Below, one piece after another: positions 53,037-62,183 of a stretch of DNA of 64,000 nt. The DNA comes from Hyphomonadaceae bacterium (lineage in GTDB: Bacteria; Pseudomonadota; Alphaproteobacteria; Caulobacterales; Hyphomonadaceae): NCBI GenBank assembly GCA_022844475.1, contig JALHLR010000020.1, forward strand, positions 1 through 64,000, read 5' to 3'. Position numbers and translations under genes: made by a program. Numbering within the stretch: the stretch's first letter is position 1; each line of letters opens with the position of its first letter. Under the pieces are notes generated by a model. That model worked only from the letters and a program-made list of their open reading frames with translations. It did not search any database and was not told where the DNA came from.

Positions 53037-54557
53037 ATGAAGACGCCCCGCACCGACCTGTCGGCCAACACGTACGAATTCGAGACAACACCGCTGGTCA
53101 AGGCGACCGGCTTTCGCGAGTACGATGCGCGCTGGTGGTTTGGCGGCCCGCAATATCCCAAGGCGCCGGAGCTGAACTTCCTCGGCGTCCAGGCGCTGGG
53201 CCTTGGACTGGGAACCCTGATCAGGGAAATGGGCGTCGAACCCCGCATCGTCACTGGCCACGACTACCGGTCCTATTCGCTCTCGATCAAGCAGGCGCTG
53301 ACACTCGGCCTGATCGAGGCCGGCTGCGAAGTGCACGACATCGGCCTCGCCCTGTCGCCAGTCGCCTATTACGCGCAGTTCGACCTCGACATTCCCTGCG
53401 TCGCGATGGTGACCGCCAGCCATAACGAGAATGGCTGGACCGGCGTGAAGATGGGCGCGAACAAGCCGCTCACCTTCGGCCCGGAAGAAATGGGCCGCCT
53501 CAAATCCATCGTGCTCGGCGGCAAGTTCAACCCGCAGCCAGGCGGCAAGCTGATCCGCGTCGAGGGCATGCGCGAACGCTATATCGACAGCGTCTCGCAA
53601 AGCGCCAAGCTCACGCGCAAGCTGAAAGTCGTCTGCGCCTGCGGCAATGGCGCAGCTGGCGCCTTCGCGCCCGAAGCCCTGCGCCGCATGGGCGCGGAAG
53701 TGATCGAGATGGACACCAACCTCGATTACAATTTCCCGAAATACAATCCGAACCCCGAAGATCACGAGATGCTGGTCTCGATGGGCCAGGCCGTGAAGGA
53801 ACATGGCGCCGATCTCTGCGTCGGCTTCGATGGCGATGGCGACCGCTGCGGCGTGGTCGACGACAAGGGCGAGGAAATCTTCGCCGACAAGATCGGCCTG
53901 CTGCTCGCGCGCGACCTGTCGAAACTCCACAAGGGCGCAACCTTCGTGGTCGATGTGAAATCGACCGGCCTCTACAAGACCGACCCGGTGCTGAAGGAAA
54001 ACGGCGTCACCGTCGACTATTTCAAGACCGGCCATTCCTACATCAAGCGCCGCACGACCGAACTGAACGCCCTCGCCGGCTTCGAGAAGTCCGGCCACAT
54101 GTTCTTCCGCAAGCCCTATGGCTATGGCTATGACGACGCGCTCGTTGCGGCGGCGGCGGTTCTCATGATGCTGGACCGCAACCCGGGTCGTTCGCTTTCG
54201 GATCTGAAAGCCGACCTCGGCGATGCGTGGACCTCGCTGACGATGAGCCCGCACTGCGACGACGAGAAGAAATACGGCATCGTCGATCAGGTCGTCGCGG
54301 ACTACCAGGCGCTCGGCAAGGCAGGCGGTGAAATCCTCGGCCGCAAGGTGATCGACGTGAACACCGTCAACGGCGCCCGCGTGACGCTTGACGACGGCTC
54401 CTGGGTCCTCGTCCGCGCTTCTTCCAACAAGCCGGAGCTGGTCGTGGTCGTCGAGTCCATGCAGGGCGAAGACGACATGCGGGCCCTGTTCCGCCAGGAA
54501 GTGAAACCGCGCCTCGCGAAGTTCGCGGACGTCGGCCACTACAATCAGGAGATCTGA
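53037..54557 (+). CDS. Phosphomannomutase/phosphoglucomutase
   Basis: 506 residues from ATG 53037 (an ATG at 53019 is in frame; neither has a strong ribosome site). The alpha-D-phosphohexomutase domains are clear: TGFREYDARW, catalytic Ser in VAMVTASHNENGWTG, metal loop GFDGDGDRCGVVDD, sugar loop LAGFEKSGHMFF, and a C-terminal phosphate-binding RASSNKPELVVVVES. It makes mannose-1-phosphate or glucose-1-phosphate for envelope polysaccharides. It is 200 bp upstream of divL. Confidence 0.95.
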   Translation: MKTPRTDLSANTYEFETTPLVKATGFREYDARWWFGGPQYPKAPELNFLGVQALGLGLGTLIREMGVEPRIVTGHDYRSYSLSIKQALTLGLIEAGCEVHDIGLALSPVAYYAQFDLDIPCVAMVTASHNENGWTGVKMGANKPLTFGPEEMGRLKSIVLGGKFNPQPGGKLIRVEGMRERYIDSVSQSAKLTRKLKVVCACGNGAAGAFAPEALRRMGAEVIEMDTNLDYNFPKYNPNPEDHEMLVSMGQAVKEHGADLCVGFDGDGDRCGVVDDKGEEIFADKIGLLLARDLSKLHKGATFVVDVKSTGLYKTDPVLKENGVTVDYFKTGHSYIKRRTTELNALAGFEKSGHMFFRKPYGYGYDDALVAAAAVLMMLDRNPGRSLSDLKADLGDAWTSLTMSPHCDDEKKYGIVDQVVADYQALGKAGGEILGRKVIDVNTVNGARVTLDDGSWVLVRASSNKPELVVVVESMQGEDDMRALFRQEVKPRLAKFADVGHYNQEI

Positions 54558-54655
54558 CGCAGTCGCGCCATGCGCCAAAAACGGCTTTCGTATCAAGTCG
54601 TTAGCTTGCGATCACGCGAGCAGCTAGGCAAAACTTACCCACACCTGTGAGTGGT

Positions 54656-54670
54656 TTAACCGACCGTTAA
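54656..54670 (+). promoter_or_regulatory. CtrA-type box upstream of divL
   Basis: Perfect TTAA-CCGACCG-TTAA, 87 bp before the divL start; a third TTAA is at 54691 and a GANTC site (GATTC, 54731-54735) follows. This is the consensus CtrA target of Caulobacterales. CtrA binding here is inference from the motif. Confidence 0.8.
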
Positions 54671-54757
54671 CCCCGCGCGTCGTCCATTGGTTAACTGAGG
54701 GTGTCCGTCTGTAGGATGCGCTTGCGTAGTGATTCGGCCCCGACGGGACGTCGATAG

Positions 54758-57247
54758 ATGGACATGACACTGACCCAGCCGCTGGTCCTGCTCGTCGCAG
54801 GCGCAGCGGCATTTGGCATTGCGGCCCTGCTGTGGGCGCTGCGCATCTCCGACGGCGCCCGCGGCGCTGCCCGAAAATATCGCGAGCAGGAACAGCAGGC
54901 CCGCGAAAAGCTTGCGCGTGCCGAAAGCGTGTTCGGCGCCCATCCGGGCGTGATCATGGTCTGGGAAGACGCCGACGCCGAGGCACAACCCAATGTCCTG
55001 CAATCCGAATGGGGCCTGCCAAACCTCTATGGCTCACCCGTCGCCCTGATGGGCATTCTCCGCTTCGCCGACGATGGCACATCGGAAGACCCCGGCGTGC
55101 GCATCCTCGAAGGCCTCGCCGATCTTGAAGCGCGCGACGGCGCCGGACAGGACGCAACCCTGCGCGAACGCCTGAAGCAGCTGCGCAAGGACGGCGCCCC
55201 CTTCTCGCTCACCATCATCGGCCCCTCCGGCCGCTTCCTCGAAGCCGACGGCCGCACCGCTGGCGCCCGCGCCGTGCTGTGGATCACCGACACCACCATC
55301 AAGGGCCTTGAAGAGTCAGGCGCCCGCGCCCGTATCGAGGAAGCCCGCGCCGCCGTTGCGCGCGATCCGATGGCCTTCCTCGAAATGCTCGGCAAGGCGC
55401 CCTTCCCCGCCTGGCGCATGAGCGGCGCCGGCAAGCTGCAATGGGTCAACCGCGCCTATCTCAAGGCAGTCGGCGCCCCCGGCATCGACCATGTGCTCGA
55501 CCGCCAGATCATGCTCGACCAGCACGTCACGACGCAGGCGCAGAAGACGATCGGCGGCAATGCCGAGACCGACGAAATGCGCCACATCGTGGTCGACGGC
55601 GAGCGCCGCGCCATGCGCGTGAAGATGTTCCCGCTCTCCGGCGGCATCGGCGGCATGGCCTTCGACATCACCGACCTGGAGTCCGCCCGCGAGACACTGG
55701 AGAAAAACTCCAAGGCGCATGACGACACACTCAACCATGTCGCCGACGGCGTCGCCATCTTCGGCGCAGACCGCAAGCTGATCTTCAACAACCGCGCCTT
55801 CCAGGCGATGTGGGATCTCGACCCCTCCTACCTCCTCGACAAGCCGGATCACGGCTCGATCCTCGATCGCCTGCGCGAGCGTCGCAAGCTTCCCGCCAAG
55901 CCGGATTTCGGCAAATGGCGCCGCGACGAGCTGGCCTACTATCAGGGCGAAAAGGTCGATTTCACCGAGGACCTCTGGAACCTGCCCGACGGCCGCATCC
56001 TGCGCGTGACGCGCCAGCGCCATCCGCTTGGCGGCGTGCTTCTGCTGTTCAAGGACATCACCGACGAAGTCTCGCTCAAGGCCGAGTTCAACCGCCTGAT
56101 CAACGTCCAGAAAGCAACGCTCGACCACCTGCGCGAAGCCGTGGTGGTGTTCAGCGCCGATGGCCGCCTGCGCCTGCACAACGACGCTTTCGCCGACCTC
56201 TGGGAGCTGAAGGGCGACGGGCTGAACGACGGCCCCGACTTCGACGACGTCGTCGGCCAGTGCGCGCGCATGTTCCACGACAGGAATGTCTGGGCGACGA
56301 TCCGCAGCCGCGTCACCAACCCCTCGCCCGACTACCGCCAGCAGGCGCAGGGCGTGATGCGTACATCCAACGATCGCACCATCACCTGGATCACCCAGCC
56401 CCTGCCCAATGGCGCAACCCTGGTCGCCTTCATGGACGTCACCGCTGCCCGCAAGGTCGAACAGGCGCTGAAGGACAAGAACGAGGCGCTGCAGGCTGCG
56501 GACAAGCTGAAGAACGAGTTCGTGCAGAACGTGTCCTACCAGCTGCGCTCACCGCTCACGACCATCCTGGGCTATGCCGAACTGCTCGAGAGCGAACGTC
56601 CCGGCCCGCTCAGCGGCAAGCAACGCGAACAGGTCGACTCGATCCTGTCCGCCGCCGACCACCTCTCCAAGGTCATCGACAACATCCTCGACCTTGCCAT
56701 GATCGAGGCCGGCAAGATGGAGCTGGAGCTTTCCAGCTTCTCGCTGCGCGCCGCCATGGAAGGCGCGGTCGATCTCGTCGTGTCCTCGGCCCAGAACACG
56801 AAAGTGCGCGTCGAAATCCTGTGCGACGACCGCATCGGCAACATCCATGCCGACGAGCGCCGCATCAAGCAGGTGCTGTTCAACCTGCTCACCAACGCGC
56901 TGCGTTTCACGGGAGCGGGCGGCCACATCAAGATCGAAGCCTCCAAGCCCGTGCCAAGCGAGAACATCATCCGCCTCGCCGTCTCCGACAACGGCAAGGG
57001 CATTGCGCTCGACCGTCAATCAAGCGTGTTCGACAGCTTCATCTCGGATACCCGCGGCGCCGGGCTTGGACTCGCCCTTGTCCGCTCCTTCGTCGAACTG
57101 CATGGCGGCGACGTGAAGATCAAGTCAGCGCCCGGCGCGGGCACATCCGTGATCTGCCAGCTGCCTGAAACAACCTCGCCGCGCGTGGCGGGCCGCACCG
57201 AGCTGGAGCTTGGACCGGAAGCGGTTGCAGGCCAGACCTCGCTGTAA
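54758..57247 (+). CDS. divL: DivL, tyrosine-box histidine kinase-like cell-cycle regulator
   Basis: 829 residues. One N-terminal membrane segment (about 9-29), several PAS-like regions (about 60-590, e.g. DGVAIFGADRKLIFNNRAFQ and EAVVVFSADGRLRLHNDAF), then NEFVQNVSYQLRSPLTTILGYAELL, where the phospho-acceptor His of the HisKA box is Tyr594, and a kinase-like ATPase domain (RIKQVLFNLLTNALRFT, SDNGKGIAL, GAGLGLALVRSFVELHGG). The NVSYxLRxPLTTI box is diagnostic of DivL, which activates CckA and senses DivK~P. C. crescentus DivL is 769 residues. Confidence 0.96.
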   Translation: MDMTLTQPLVLLVAGAAAFGIAALLWALRISDGARGAARKYREQEQQAREKLARAESVFGAHPGVIMVWEDADAEAQPNVLQSEWGLPNLYGSPVALMGILRFADDGTSEDPGVRILEGLADLEARDGAGQDATLRERLKQLRKDGAPFSLTIIGPSGRFLEADGRTAGARAVLWITDTTIKGLEESGARARIEEARAAVARDPMAFLEMLGKAPFPAWRMSGAGKLQWVNRAYLKAVGAPGIDHVLDRQIMLDQHVTTQAQKTIGGNAETDEMRHIVVDGERRAMRVKMFPLSGGIGGMAFDITDLESARETLEKNSKAHDDTLNHVADGVAIFGADRKLIFNNRAFQAMWDLDPSYLLDKPDHGSILDRLRERRKLPAKPDFGKWRRDELAYYQGEKVDFTEDLWNLPDGRILRVTRQRHPLGGVLLLFKDITDEVSLKAEFNRLINVQKATLDHLREAVVVFSADGRLRLHNDAFADLWELKGDGLNDGPDFDDVVGQCARMFHDRNVWATIRSRVTNPSPDYRQQAQGVMRTSNDRTITWITQPLPNGATLVAFMDVTAARKVEQALKDKNEALQAADKLKNEFVQNVSYQLRSPLTTILGYAELLESERPGPLSGKQREQVDSILSAADHLSKVIDNILDLAMIEAGKMELELSSFSLRAAMEGAVDLVVSSAQNTKVRVEILCDDRIGNIHADERRIKQVLFNLLTNALRFTGAGGHIKIEASKPVPSENIIRLAVSDNGKGIALDRQSSVFDSFISDTRGAGLGLALVRSFVELHGGDVKIKSAPGAGTSVICQLPETTSPRVAGRTELELGPEAVAGQTSL

Positions 57248-57367
57248 CGGGCGCTACCGTAACAACGCCGTGAGGCGCCCGGGCGCCCGCACGCACTGGC
57301 ACTTGACGTCCGCTACGTCGCTCACCTTCTAACCTCCTCGAGCATTCGAACTCGTGAGGAGGACACC

Positions 57368-58576
57368 ATGATCACACGCAACTGGCGCCTGCAGGCAACT
57401 GCCGCGGGCGCGCTGGTCGTCGCGCTGGCCCAACCTGCCCTGGCGCAGAAGCCGATCACGAACCCGCCCGTCGCATCGATCCTGACATGGACACAGAAGC
57501 AGCAGCTGGAACGCTATCCGGCAATCGAGAAGGTCTACGCGGTCGATACGATCAGGAAGGGCGACAAGGTCCGCGCACTTCCCGCGGCTGCAACGCAGAT
57601 CGATCCGAAAGTCACCTTCAACAAGCGCGCCGCGACGCTCGACGCTTTCATGAAGGACAACCGGATCACCGGCCTGATCGCCCTCAAGGATGGCGAGGTG
57701 GTGCTGGAGAAATACGCTCTCGGGCGCAAGCCTGAGGACCGCTGGACCTCGTTCTCGGTCGCCAAGTCCATGACCGCTGTCCTGATGGGCGCCGCGATCA
57801 GGGACGGCTGGATCAAGAACGTGCACGAACCGGTTACGCGCTATCTGCCCGAGCTGAAGGGCTCGGCATATGACGGCGTCAGCATCCGCCAGCTGATCTC
57901 GATGCAGACGGGCGTGAAGTGGGACGAGAACTATGCCAGCCAGCAATCCGACGTAGCCCGCGCCAGCACGGCGCCCTTCACCGGCGGTCATCCGATCGAG
58001 AACAATCCGCTGCTGCAGTACATGGCGAAGCTCCCCAAGAAGGCGGAGCCGGGCCAGGAGTGGGTCTACAAGACCGGCGAGACCGACCTCGCCGGCATGG
58101 TCCTGGTTCGCGCGCTCGCCGGCAAATCGCTGGCGCAATACGCCTCCGAGAAGATCTGGGCCCCCTATGGCATGGAGCAGGACGGCATCTGGATGCAGGA
58201 CAAGGCAGGCCTCAATCGCGGCGGCTGCTGCATGAGCATGACGCTCCGCGACTATGCCCGCATCGGCCAGTTCATGCTGGAAGGCGGCAAGATCGATGGC
58301 AAGGACGTGCTCGCGCCCGGCTGGGTCGAGGAGTCGACCAAGAACCACGCGCCGCCGAAATCCCGCGCGAAGGGCGAGAGCTACGGCTATTTCTGGTGGC
58401 CGATGGACGACGGCTATCGCGCCGTCGGAATCTTCGGCCAGGGCATCTACGTCTATCCCGAGGAAAACCTCGTGATCGCCATCAACTCGGCAATGCCCAA
58501 AGCGTCCGACCGCGTCCAGAGCCAGAAGATCGCCGCCGTGGTCGGCGCGCTGAGAGCCGCAGCCAATGACGGCTAG
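57368..58576 (+). CDS. Secreted serine hydrolase (beta-lactamase-fold, 6-aminohexanoate hydrolase-like)
   Basis: 402 residues with Sec signal (RLQATAAGALVVALAQPALA). S-x-x-K is S130-V-A-K133 in FSVAKSMTAVLMGAAIRDGW; a Tyr-containing YKTGETD (about 237) is the likely general base, and GIFGQGIYVYPEENLVIAI is the third strand. It matches the amide/ester hydrolase branch with NylB-like enzymes more than class C beta-lactamases. Two such hydrolases occur in this window. AGGAGG lies just upstream of the ATG. Confidence 0.9.
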   Translation: MITRNWRLQATAAGALVVALAQPALAQKPITNPPVASILTWTQKQQLERYPAIEKVYAVDTIRKGDKVRALPAAATQIDPKVTFNKRAATLDAFMKDNRITGLIALKDGEVVLEKYALGRKPEDRWTSFSVAKSMTAVLMGAAIRDGWIKNVHEPVTRYLPELKGSAYDGVSIRQLISMQTGVKWDENYASQQSDVARASTAPFTGGHPIENNPLLQYMAKLPKKAEPGQEWVYKTGETDLAGMVLVRALAGKSLAQYASEKIWAPYGMEQDGIWMQDKAGLNRGGCCMSMTLRDYARIGQFMLEGGKIDGKDVLAPGWVEESTKNHAPPKSRAKGESYGYFWWPMDDGYRAVGIFGQGIYVYPEENLVIAINSAMPKASDRVQSQKIAAVVGALRAAANDG

Positions 58577-58654
58577 GCGCGGACGCGCCCGGGGCTGAGA
58601 CCCCGCGCTCACGCGCCAGATTGACAGCCGGGACGGGCGACAGGAGGTTGGGGA

Positions 58655-59044
58655 ATGCTCTCGAAGCTGACCCGCATCCTGCTGGCGCTCGTCACGGCCC
58701 TTGTCTTTACCGGGCAGATGGAGGCCGCAGCGGAGCATTGCGCGCGCCTCGCCCACGAAGCAGCGTCGATCGAACAGACGACGAGTGCCACTGCTCCGGA
58801 ATGCCACGATCCTGCGTCTGCGCACGGCGCGCATCATGCGGCCCCGTCAGATGCGCCACCCGCCCACGATCCCGCCTCGCACGCCGCTGATCACTGCGAA
58901 TGCGTCGCCGCCCTTAACGGCTTCACCAGCATCACCGGCGCACGCGCAAGCAACGTCGTCGCGCACTACGCCTGGCAAGCGCCTGAAACCGCCAGCTTTG
59001 TCTCAAGCCGGCCCGATCCGGATCTTCGTCCCCCACGCGCCTGA
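58655..59044 (+). CDS. Small His/Cys-rich secreted protein, likely metal-related
   Basis: 129 residues. Hydrophobic start MLSKLTRILLALVTALVFT acts as a signal; the mature chain is rich in His and Cys (EHCARLAHEAAS, PECHDPASAHGAHHAAPSDAPPAHDPASHAADHCECVAAL). The clustering suggests metal binding. It is followed by a large His-rich outer-membrane-type gene, so a copper/zinc resistance pair is plausible. No exact family is recognised; DUF2946-like proteins have a similar build. Confidence 0.65.
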   Translation: MLSKLTRILLALVTALVFTGQMEAAAEHCARLAHEAASIEQTTSATAPECHDPASAHGAHHAAPSDAPPAHDPASHAADHCECVAALNGFTSITGARASNVVAHYAWQAPETASFVSSRPDPDLRPPRA

Positions 59045-59114
59045 CCCGAACCCAGACGCTCACCCGGCCCGCAATGGCCGGGTCCACATGGATTCATGTT
59101 CAGGACGACGACTC

Positions 59115-60479
59115 ATGTCACATCACATTCTGATCGCTTCGGCGATCCTCCTCGCGCCATCCGCCATGGCGCAGACACCCGCCCATCCGGACCACGCGTC
59201 GCATGCGCCGGCGACACAGGCCCAGCCGCCGGCGGACGACCACGCCGGCCACGAAGGCCACACGCCACCAGCTGCAACGAGCGGGCACTCCGGTCATGAC
59301 GAAGCCGGCTCCCAGCATCACGACATGCGCAGCGCGCTCGGCAACTACGCCATGACCCGCGACGCCAGCGGCACGTCCTGGCGGCCTGCCACTGCCAGGC
59401 ATGACATGGCAATGAGCCACGTCGGCGACTGGATGCTGATGGCCCACGGCAGTATCGACCTTGTCTATACCGCGCAGAACGGTCCGCGCGGAGACGACAA
59501 GGGCTTTGTTGCCGGCATGGTGATGGGCGCCGCGCAACGGCGCTTCGATGACGGAAGCGCGCTCCAGTTCCGCGGCGCCATCAGCCCCGACCCGCTGATG
59601 GGCAAGCGCGGCTATCCCCTGCTTCTCGCTGCAGGCGAGACAGCCGATGGCGTCGAGACGCTGGTAGACCGCCAGCATCCGCACGACATCTTCATGGAAC
59701 TGTCGGCGAGCTACTCCCGCTCCCTCGGGGCAGGCCAGAGCGTGTTCGTCTATGCGGGTCTGCCGGGCGAGCCAGCCTTCGGTCCACCAGCCTTCATGCA
59801 TCGCCCTGCCGCCGAGCCGAACCCGGAAGCGCCAATCACCCACCACTGGCTCGATTCGACGCACATCTCATACGGCGTGCTGACCGCAGGTTACGCGAAT
59901 GGCGGGGTCAAGATCGAAGCCTCGCGATTCCGCGGCCGCGAATCGGACCAGGACCGCTATGACATCGAGACCGGCGAACTGGACTCAACGGCCGTGCGCC
60001 TGTCGTGGAATCCCACCGACAACCTCGCCCTGCAGGCAAGCTGGGCCGACGTTACCTCGCCAGAGCAGCTGGAGCCGGATGTCGATGTCGTCAAATGGTC
60101 GGCCAGCGCGCTCTACACGCAGTCGTTCGACGGCAAGACGCTGTCGCTGAGCGCCGCCTTCGCGCGCAAGGACAACAGCGAGGGCGTCATCCTCGATGCG
60201 TGGCTGGGGGAAGCGGCGCTGCAGCTTGACCAGGACTGGACACTGTTCTCGCGCATCGAGGCGATCGAGACGGACGAACTCGGCCTCATCCACCATGGCC
60301 CGGTCGAGGACGTGGCGCGCGCAACAATCGGCGTCTCGCGTGACTTCCGGCTTTCCGACAGCCTCGTGGTGGCGCTCGGCGCATCCGCCACGCAGAACTG
60401 GGTCAGCGATGCACTGTCGCCGCTCTACGATGGCGACCCCACAGGCGCACTGGCGTTCGTGCGCTTCAGGATCATGTAG
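59115..60479 (+). CDS. His-rich outer-membrane-type protein, putative metal tolerance factor
   Basis: 454 residues with signal MSHHILIASAILLAPSAMA. Residues about 20-75 are a His/Asp/Ala/Pro linker with HPDHASHAP, HAGHEGHTPP, HSGHDEAGSQHHDM. The rest is beta-rich with repeated amphipathic strands (LDSTAVRLSWNPTDNLALQASWADV, SASALYTQSFDGKTLSLSAAFA), ending FVRFRIM, consistent with an outer-membrane barrel. Such proteins occur near copper-resistance genes in other Proteobacteria. It is 70 bp after the His/Cys-rich gene. Function is inference. Confidence 0.75.
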   Translation: MSHHILIASAILLAPSAMAQTPAHPDHASHAPATQAQPPADDHAGHEGHTPPAATSGHSGHDEAGSQHHDMRSALGNYAMTRDASGTSWRPATARHDMAMSHVGDWMLMAHGSIDLVYTAQNGPRGDDKGFVAGMVMGAAQRRFDDGSALQFRGAISPDPLMGKRGYPLLLAAGETADGVETLVDRQHPHDIFMELSASYSRSLGAGQSVFVYAGLPGEPAFGPPAFMHRPAAEPNPEAPITHHWLDSTHISYGVLTAGYANGGVKIEASRFRGRESDQDRYDIETGELDSTAVRLSWNPTDNLALQASWADVTSPEQLEPDVDVVKWSASALYTQSFDGKTLSLSAAFARKDNSEGVILDAWLGEAALQLDQDWTLFSRIEAIETDELGLIHHGPVEDVARATIGVSRDFRLSDSLVVALGASATQNWVSDALSPLYDGDPTGALAFVRFRIM

Positions 60480-60500
60480 GATCCGGATCCCCGCCTGGCG

Positions 60501-61250
60501 TCAGCTGGGCGGGGACTGCATGAAGCTTTCGACCAGCGCGCCTGACAGCAGCCGCCAGCCATCGACCAGCACGAAGAAGATCAACTTGAATGGCAGCGAG
60601 ATCGTGACGGGCGGCAGCATCATCATCCCCATCGCCATCAGGATGGACGACACGACAAGGTCGATCACAAGGAATGGCAGGAAGATCATGAAGCCGATCT
60701 CGAAGGCGCGCTTCAGCTCCGAGATCATGAAGGCCGGCGCAAGCACGTGGAATGGTGCGTCCGCGGCGCTCTGGAGATTCTGGATGTTGGCCATGCCCGC
60801 GAACATGGCGACGTCTGCCTCGTTGGCATGAGCGCCCATGAAGGCCTGAATCGGGCCAAGCGTACGCGGGATCGCCTCTTCGAGCGTGATGGCCTCAGCC
60901 ATGAAGGGCTGGATGCCTGCTTCGTAGGACGCCATGAAGGTCGGCGCCATCACGAAGGCAGTGAGGAACAAGGCCAGGGAGATGATGACGGAGTTGGGCG
61001 GCGCGTTCTGAAGACCGATGGCTGTACGAACAAGCGACAGCACGATGACGATACGCACGAAAGACGTCGTCATCACCAGGATCGAGGGTGCAAGCGAGAG
61101 CACCGTGATCGCTGCAATCAGCTGCACGATGCCGGATGTCAGGCCCTGCCCCGTGCCAAGATCGACGGATACGGTCTGCGGCAACGCCTCCGGGGCGACC
61201 ACGAGGGCCAGCAGGACGACCGGCGCCAGACGAAGGAGGCGGGCCATCAT
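60501..61250 (-). CDS. fliP: Flagellar biosynthesis protein FliP
   Basis: 249 residues from ATG 61250, overlapping the fliO stop. A signal peptide (MARLLRLAPVVLLALVVAPEALP), then four membrane segments with the FliP signatures MTTSFVRIVIVLSLVRTAIGLQNAPPNSVIISLALFLTAFVM and LKRAFEIGFMIFLPFLVIDLVVSSILMAMGMMMLPP. It forms the core of the flagellar export gate with FliQ and FliR. The upstream region carries the CtrA box shared with flgB. Confidence 0.97.
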   Translation of the reverse strand: MMARLLRLAPVVLLALVVAPEALPQTVSVDLGTGQGLTSGIVQLIAAITVLSLAPSILVMTTSFVRIVIVLSLVRTAIGLQNAPPNSVIISLALFLTAFVMAPTFMASYEAGIQPFMAEAITLEEAIPRTLGPIQAFMGAHANEADVAMFAGMANIQNLQSAADAPFHVLAPAFMISELKRAFEIGFMIFLPFLVIDLVVSSILMAMGMMMLPPVTISLPFKLIFFVLVDGWRLLSGALVESFMQSPPS

Positions 61251-61549
61251 TGCTTCGGCTCGTCTGGCGCAATCGGCTTGAACGGCGCCGGCGCATCGCG
61301 CGATGCAATCAGGATGTCGCCGCTTGGGGCGGTGGAAAGCAGATGCTCTGTGTCGCCCCAGCGCACGACGACCAGCTTTCGGCGCATGTCGAGCGAGCGC
61401 CACTCGACGACTCGCAGATCCTGACTGACAGCGCCCGTCTTCAGGCCGATGCGGCTGCCATACTTGCGCAGCAGCCACGTGCCGCCGAGCAGCAGGCCGA
61501 GCACGAAGGCCAGGGCGGCGATGGCCTTGATGGCGGAGAAAAAGTCCAT
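61247..61549 (-). CDS. fliO: Flagellar biosynthesis protein FliO
   Basis: 100 residues with one membrane segment (IAALAFVLGLLLGGTWLLRKY, about 10-30) and the FliO domain LKTGAVSQDLRVVEWRSLDMRRKLVVVRWGDTEHLL. FliO stabilises FliP during export-gate assembly. Its stop overlaps fliP (ATGA). It is divergent from flgB; the 173-bp gap contains CtrA-type boxes. Confidence 0.92.
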   Translation of the reverse strand: MDFFSAIKAIAALAFVLGLLLGGTWLLRKYGSRIGLKTGAVSQDLRVVEWRSLDMRRKLVVVRWGDTEHLLSTAPSGDILIASRDAPAPFKPIAPDEPKQ

Positions 61550-61611
61550 GGTTGGACAGCCAGCTGACGGCCGTGCGGCCGGTTTCTTGGTTAATGCATC
61601 TGAAATGCCGG

Positions 61612-61626
61612 TAAACGACAGGTTAA
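61612..61626 (+). promoter_or_regulatory. Degenerate CtrA-type box (TAAA-N7-TTAA)
   Basis: TAAA-CGACAGG-TTAA, one mismatch to TTAA-N7-TTAA, 17 bp from the perfect box and on the fliO side of it. Could be the site serving the minus-strand promoter, or a cooperative half-site. Weak on its own. Confidence 0.45.
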
Positions 61627-61642
61627 CGCCGGGCCGCGGCCT

Positions 61643-61657
61643 TTAAGACGGCCTTAA
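61643..61657 (+). promoter_or_regulatory. Perfect CtrA-type box between fliO and flgB
   Basis: TTAA-GACGGCC-TTAA, 65 bp before the flgB start and 93 bp before the fliO start. It is the CtrA consensus and lies between divergent early flagellar operons, as in Caulobacter class II promoters. Function inferred from motif and position. Confidence 0.85.
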
Positions 61658-61722
61658 GCAAAGCGGTAAATTCTGCCGGGCGATGGGCCTGTCCGAAGGG
61701 ACCGGCCGAGCGGAAATGAGCC

Positions 61723-62154
61723 ATGTCGGACCCGACGCAGATCTCGGTTTTCCACCTGATGAAGTCCCGCATGCAGATGCTGGGCGAGCGTCAGAAGGTC
61801 ATCGCGCAGAACGTCGCCAACGTTTCGACGCCGGGCTATGTGCCCGGCGACATCGACCAGCAGGCCTTTGCAGCGACGCTGCAGCGGATGGCCGGAAAAT
61901 CCGCCGGGCCGGGCCGCACCGCGATGGTCGCGACGCAGGCCGGCCACATGACGCCGAATCACGGATCGGGCGCGCCCGCCATGTCCGTCCAGAAATCCCC
62001 TGACTCCGAAACCACGCTCGACGGCAACGCGGTGGTGGTCGAAGAGCAGATGATGAAGATCGCCGAAACCCGAATGGATTTCGAGACCATGGTTGGCCTG
62101 TACCAGAAGAGTCTGGGCCTGCTGAGGCTGGCGTCGCGCGCACCCGGAAGGTGA
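61723..62154 (+). CDS. flgB: Flagellar basal-body rod protein FlgB
   Basis: 143 residues. N-terminal rod motif MSDPTQISVFHLMKSRMQMLGERQKVIAQNVANVSTPGYVPGDID, and a C-terminal helix EEQMMKIAETRMDFETMVGLYQKSLGLL for rod polymerisation. It builds the proximal rod with FlgC, FlgF and FlgG. flgC follows 29 bp later, fliE after that, all on one transcript. Confidence 0.97.
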   Translation: MSDPTQISVFHLMKSRMQMLGERQKVIAQNVANVSTPGYVPGDIDQQAFAATLQRMAGKSAGPGRTAMVATQAGHMTPNHGSGAPAMSVQKSPDSETTLDGNAVVVEEQMMKIAETRMDFETMVGLYQKSLGLLRLASRAPGR

Positions 62155-62183
62155 GCGGCTGACGTCCCGAGGAGACGCAACAC

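Noticed and set aside
52849-53037. 62-residue frame between kup and the phosphomutase gene
   Set aside because: No ribosome site, no family similarity and unstructured composition; likely chance.
53001-54596. A 531-residue minus-strand frame over the phosphomannomutase gene
   Set aside because: Shadow frame of GC-rich DNA; the opposite strand has all catalytic motifs.
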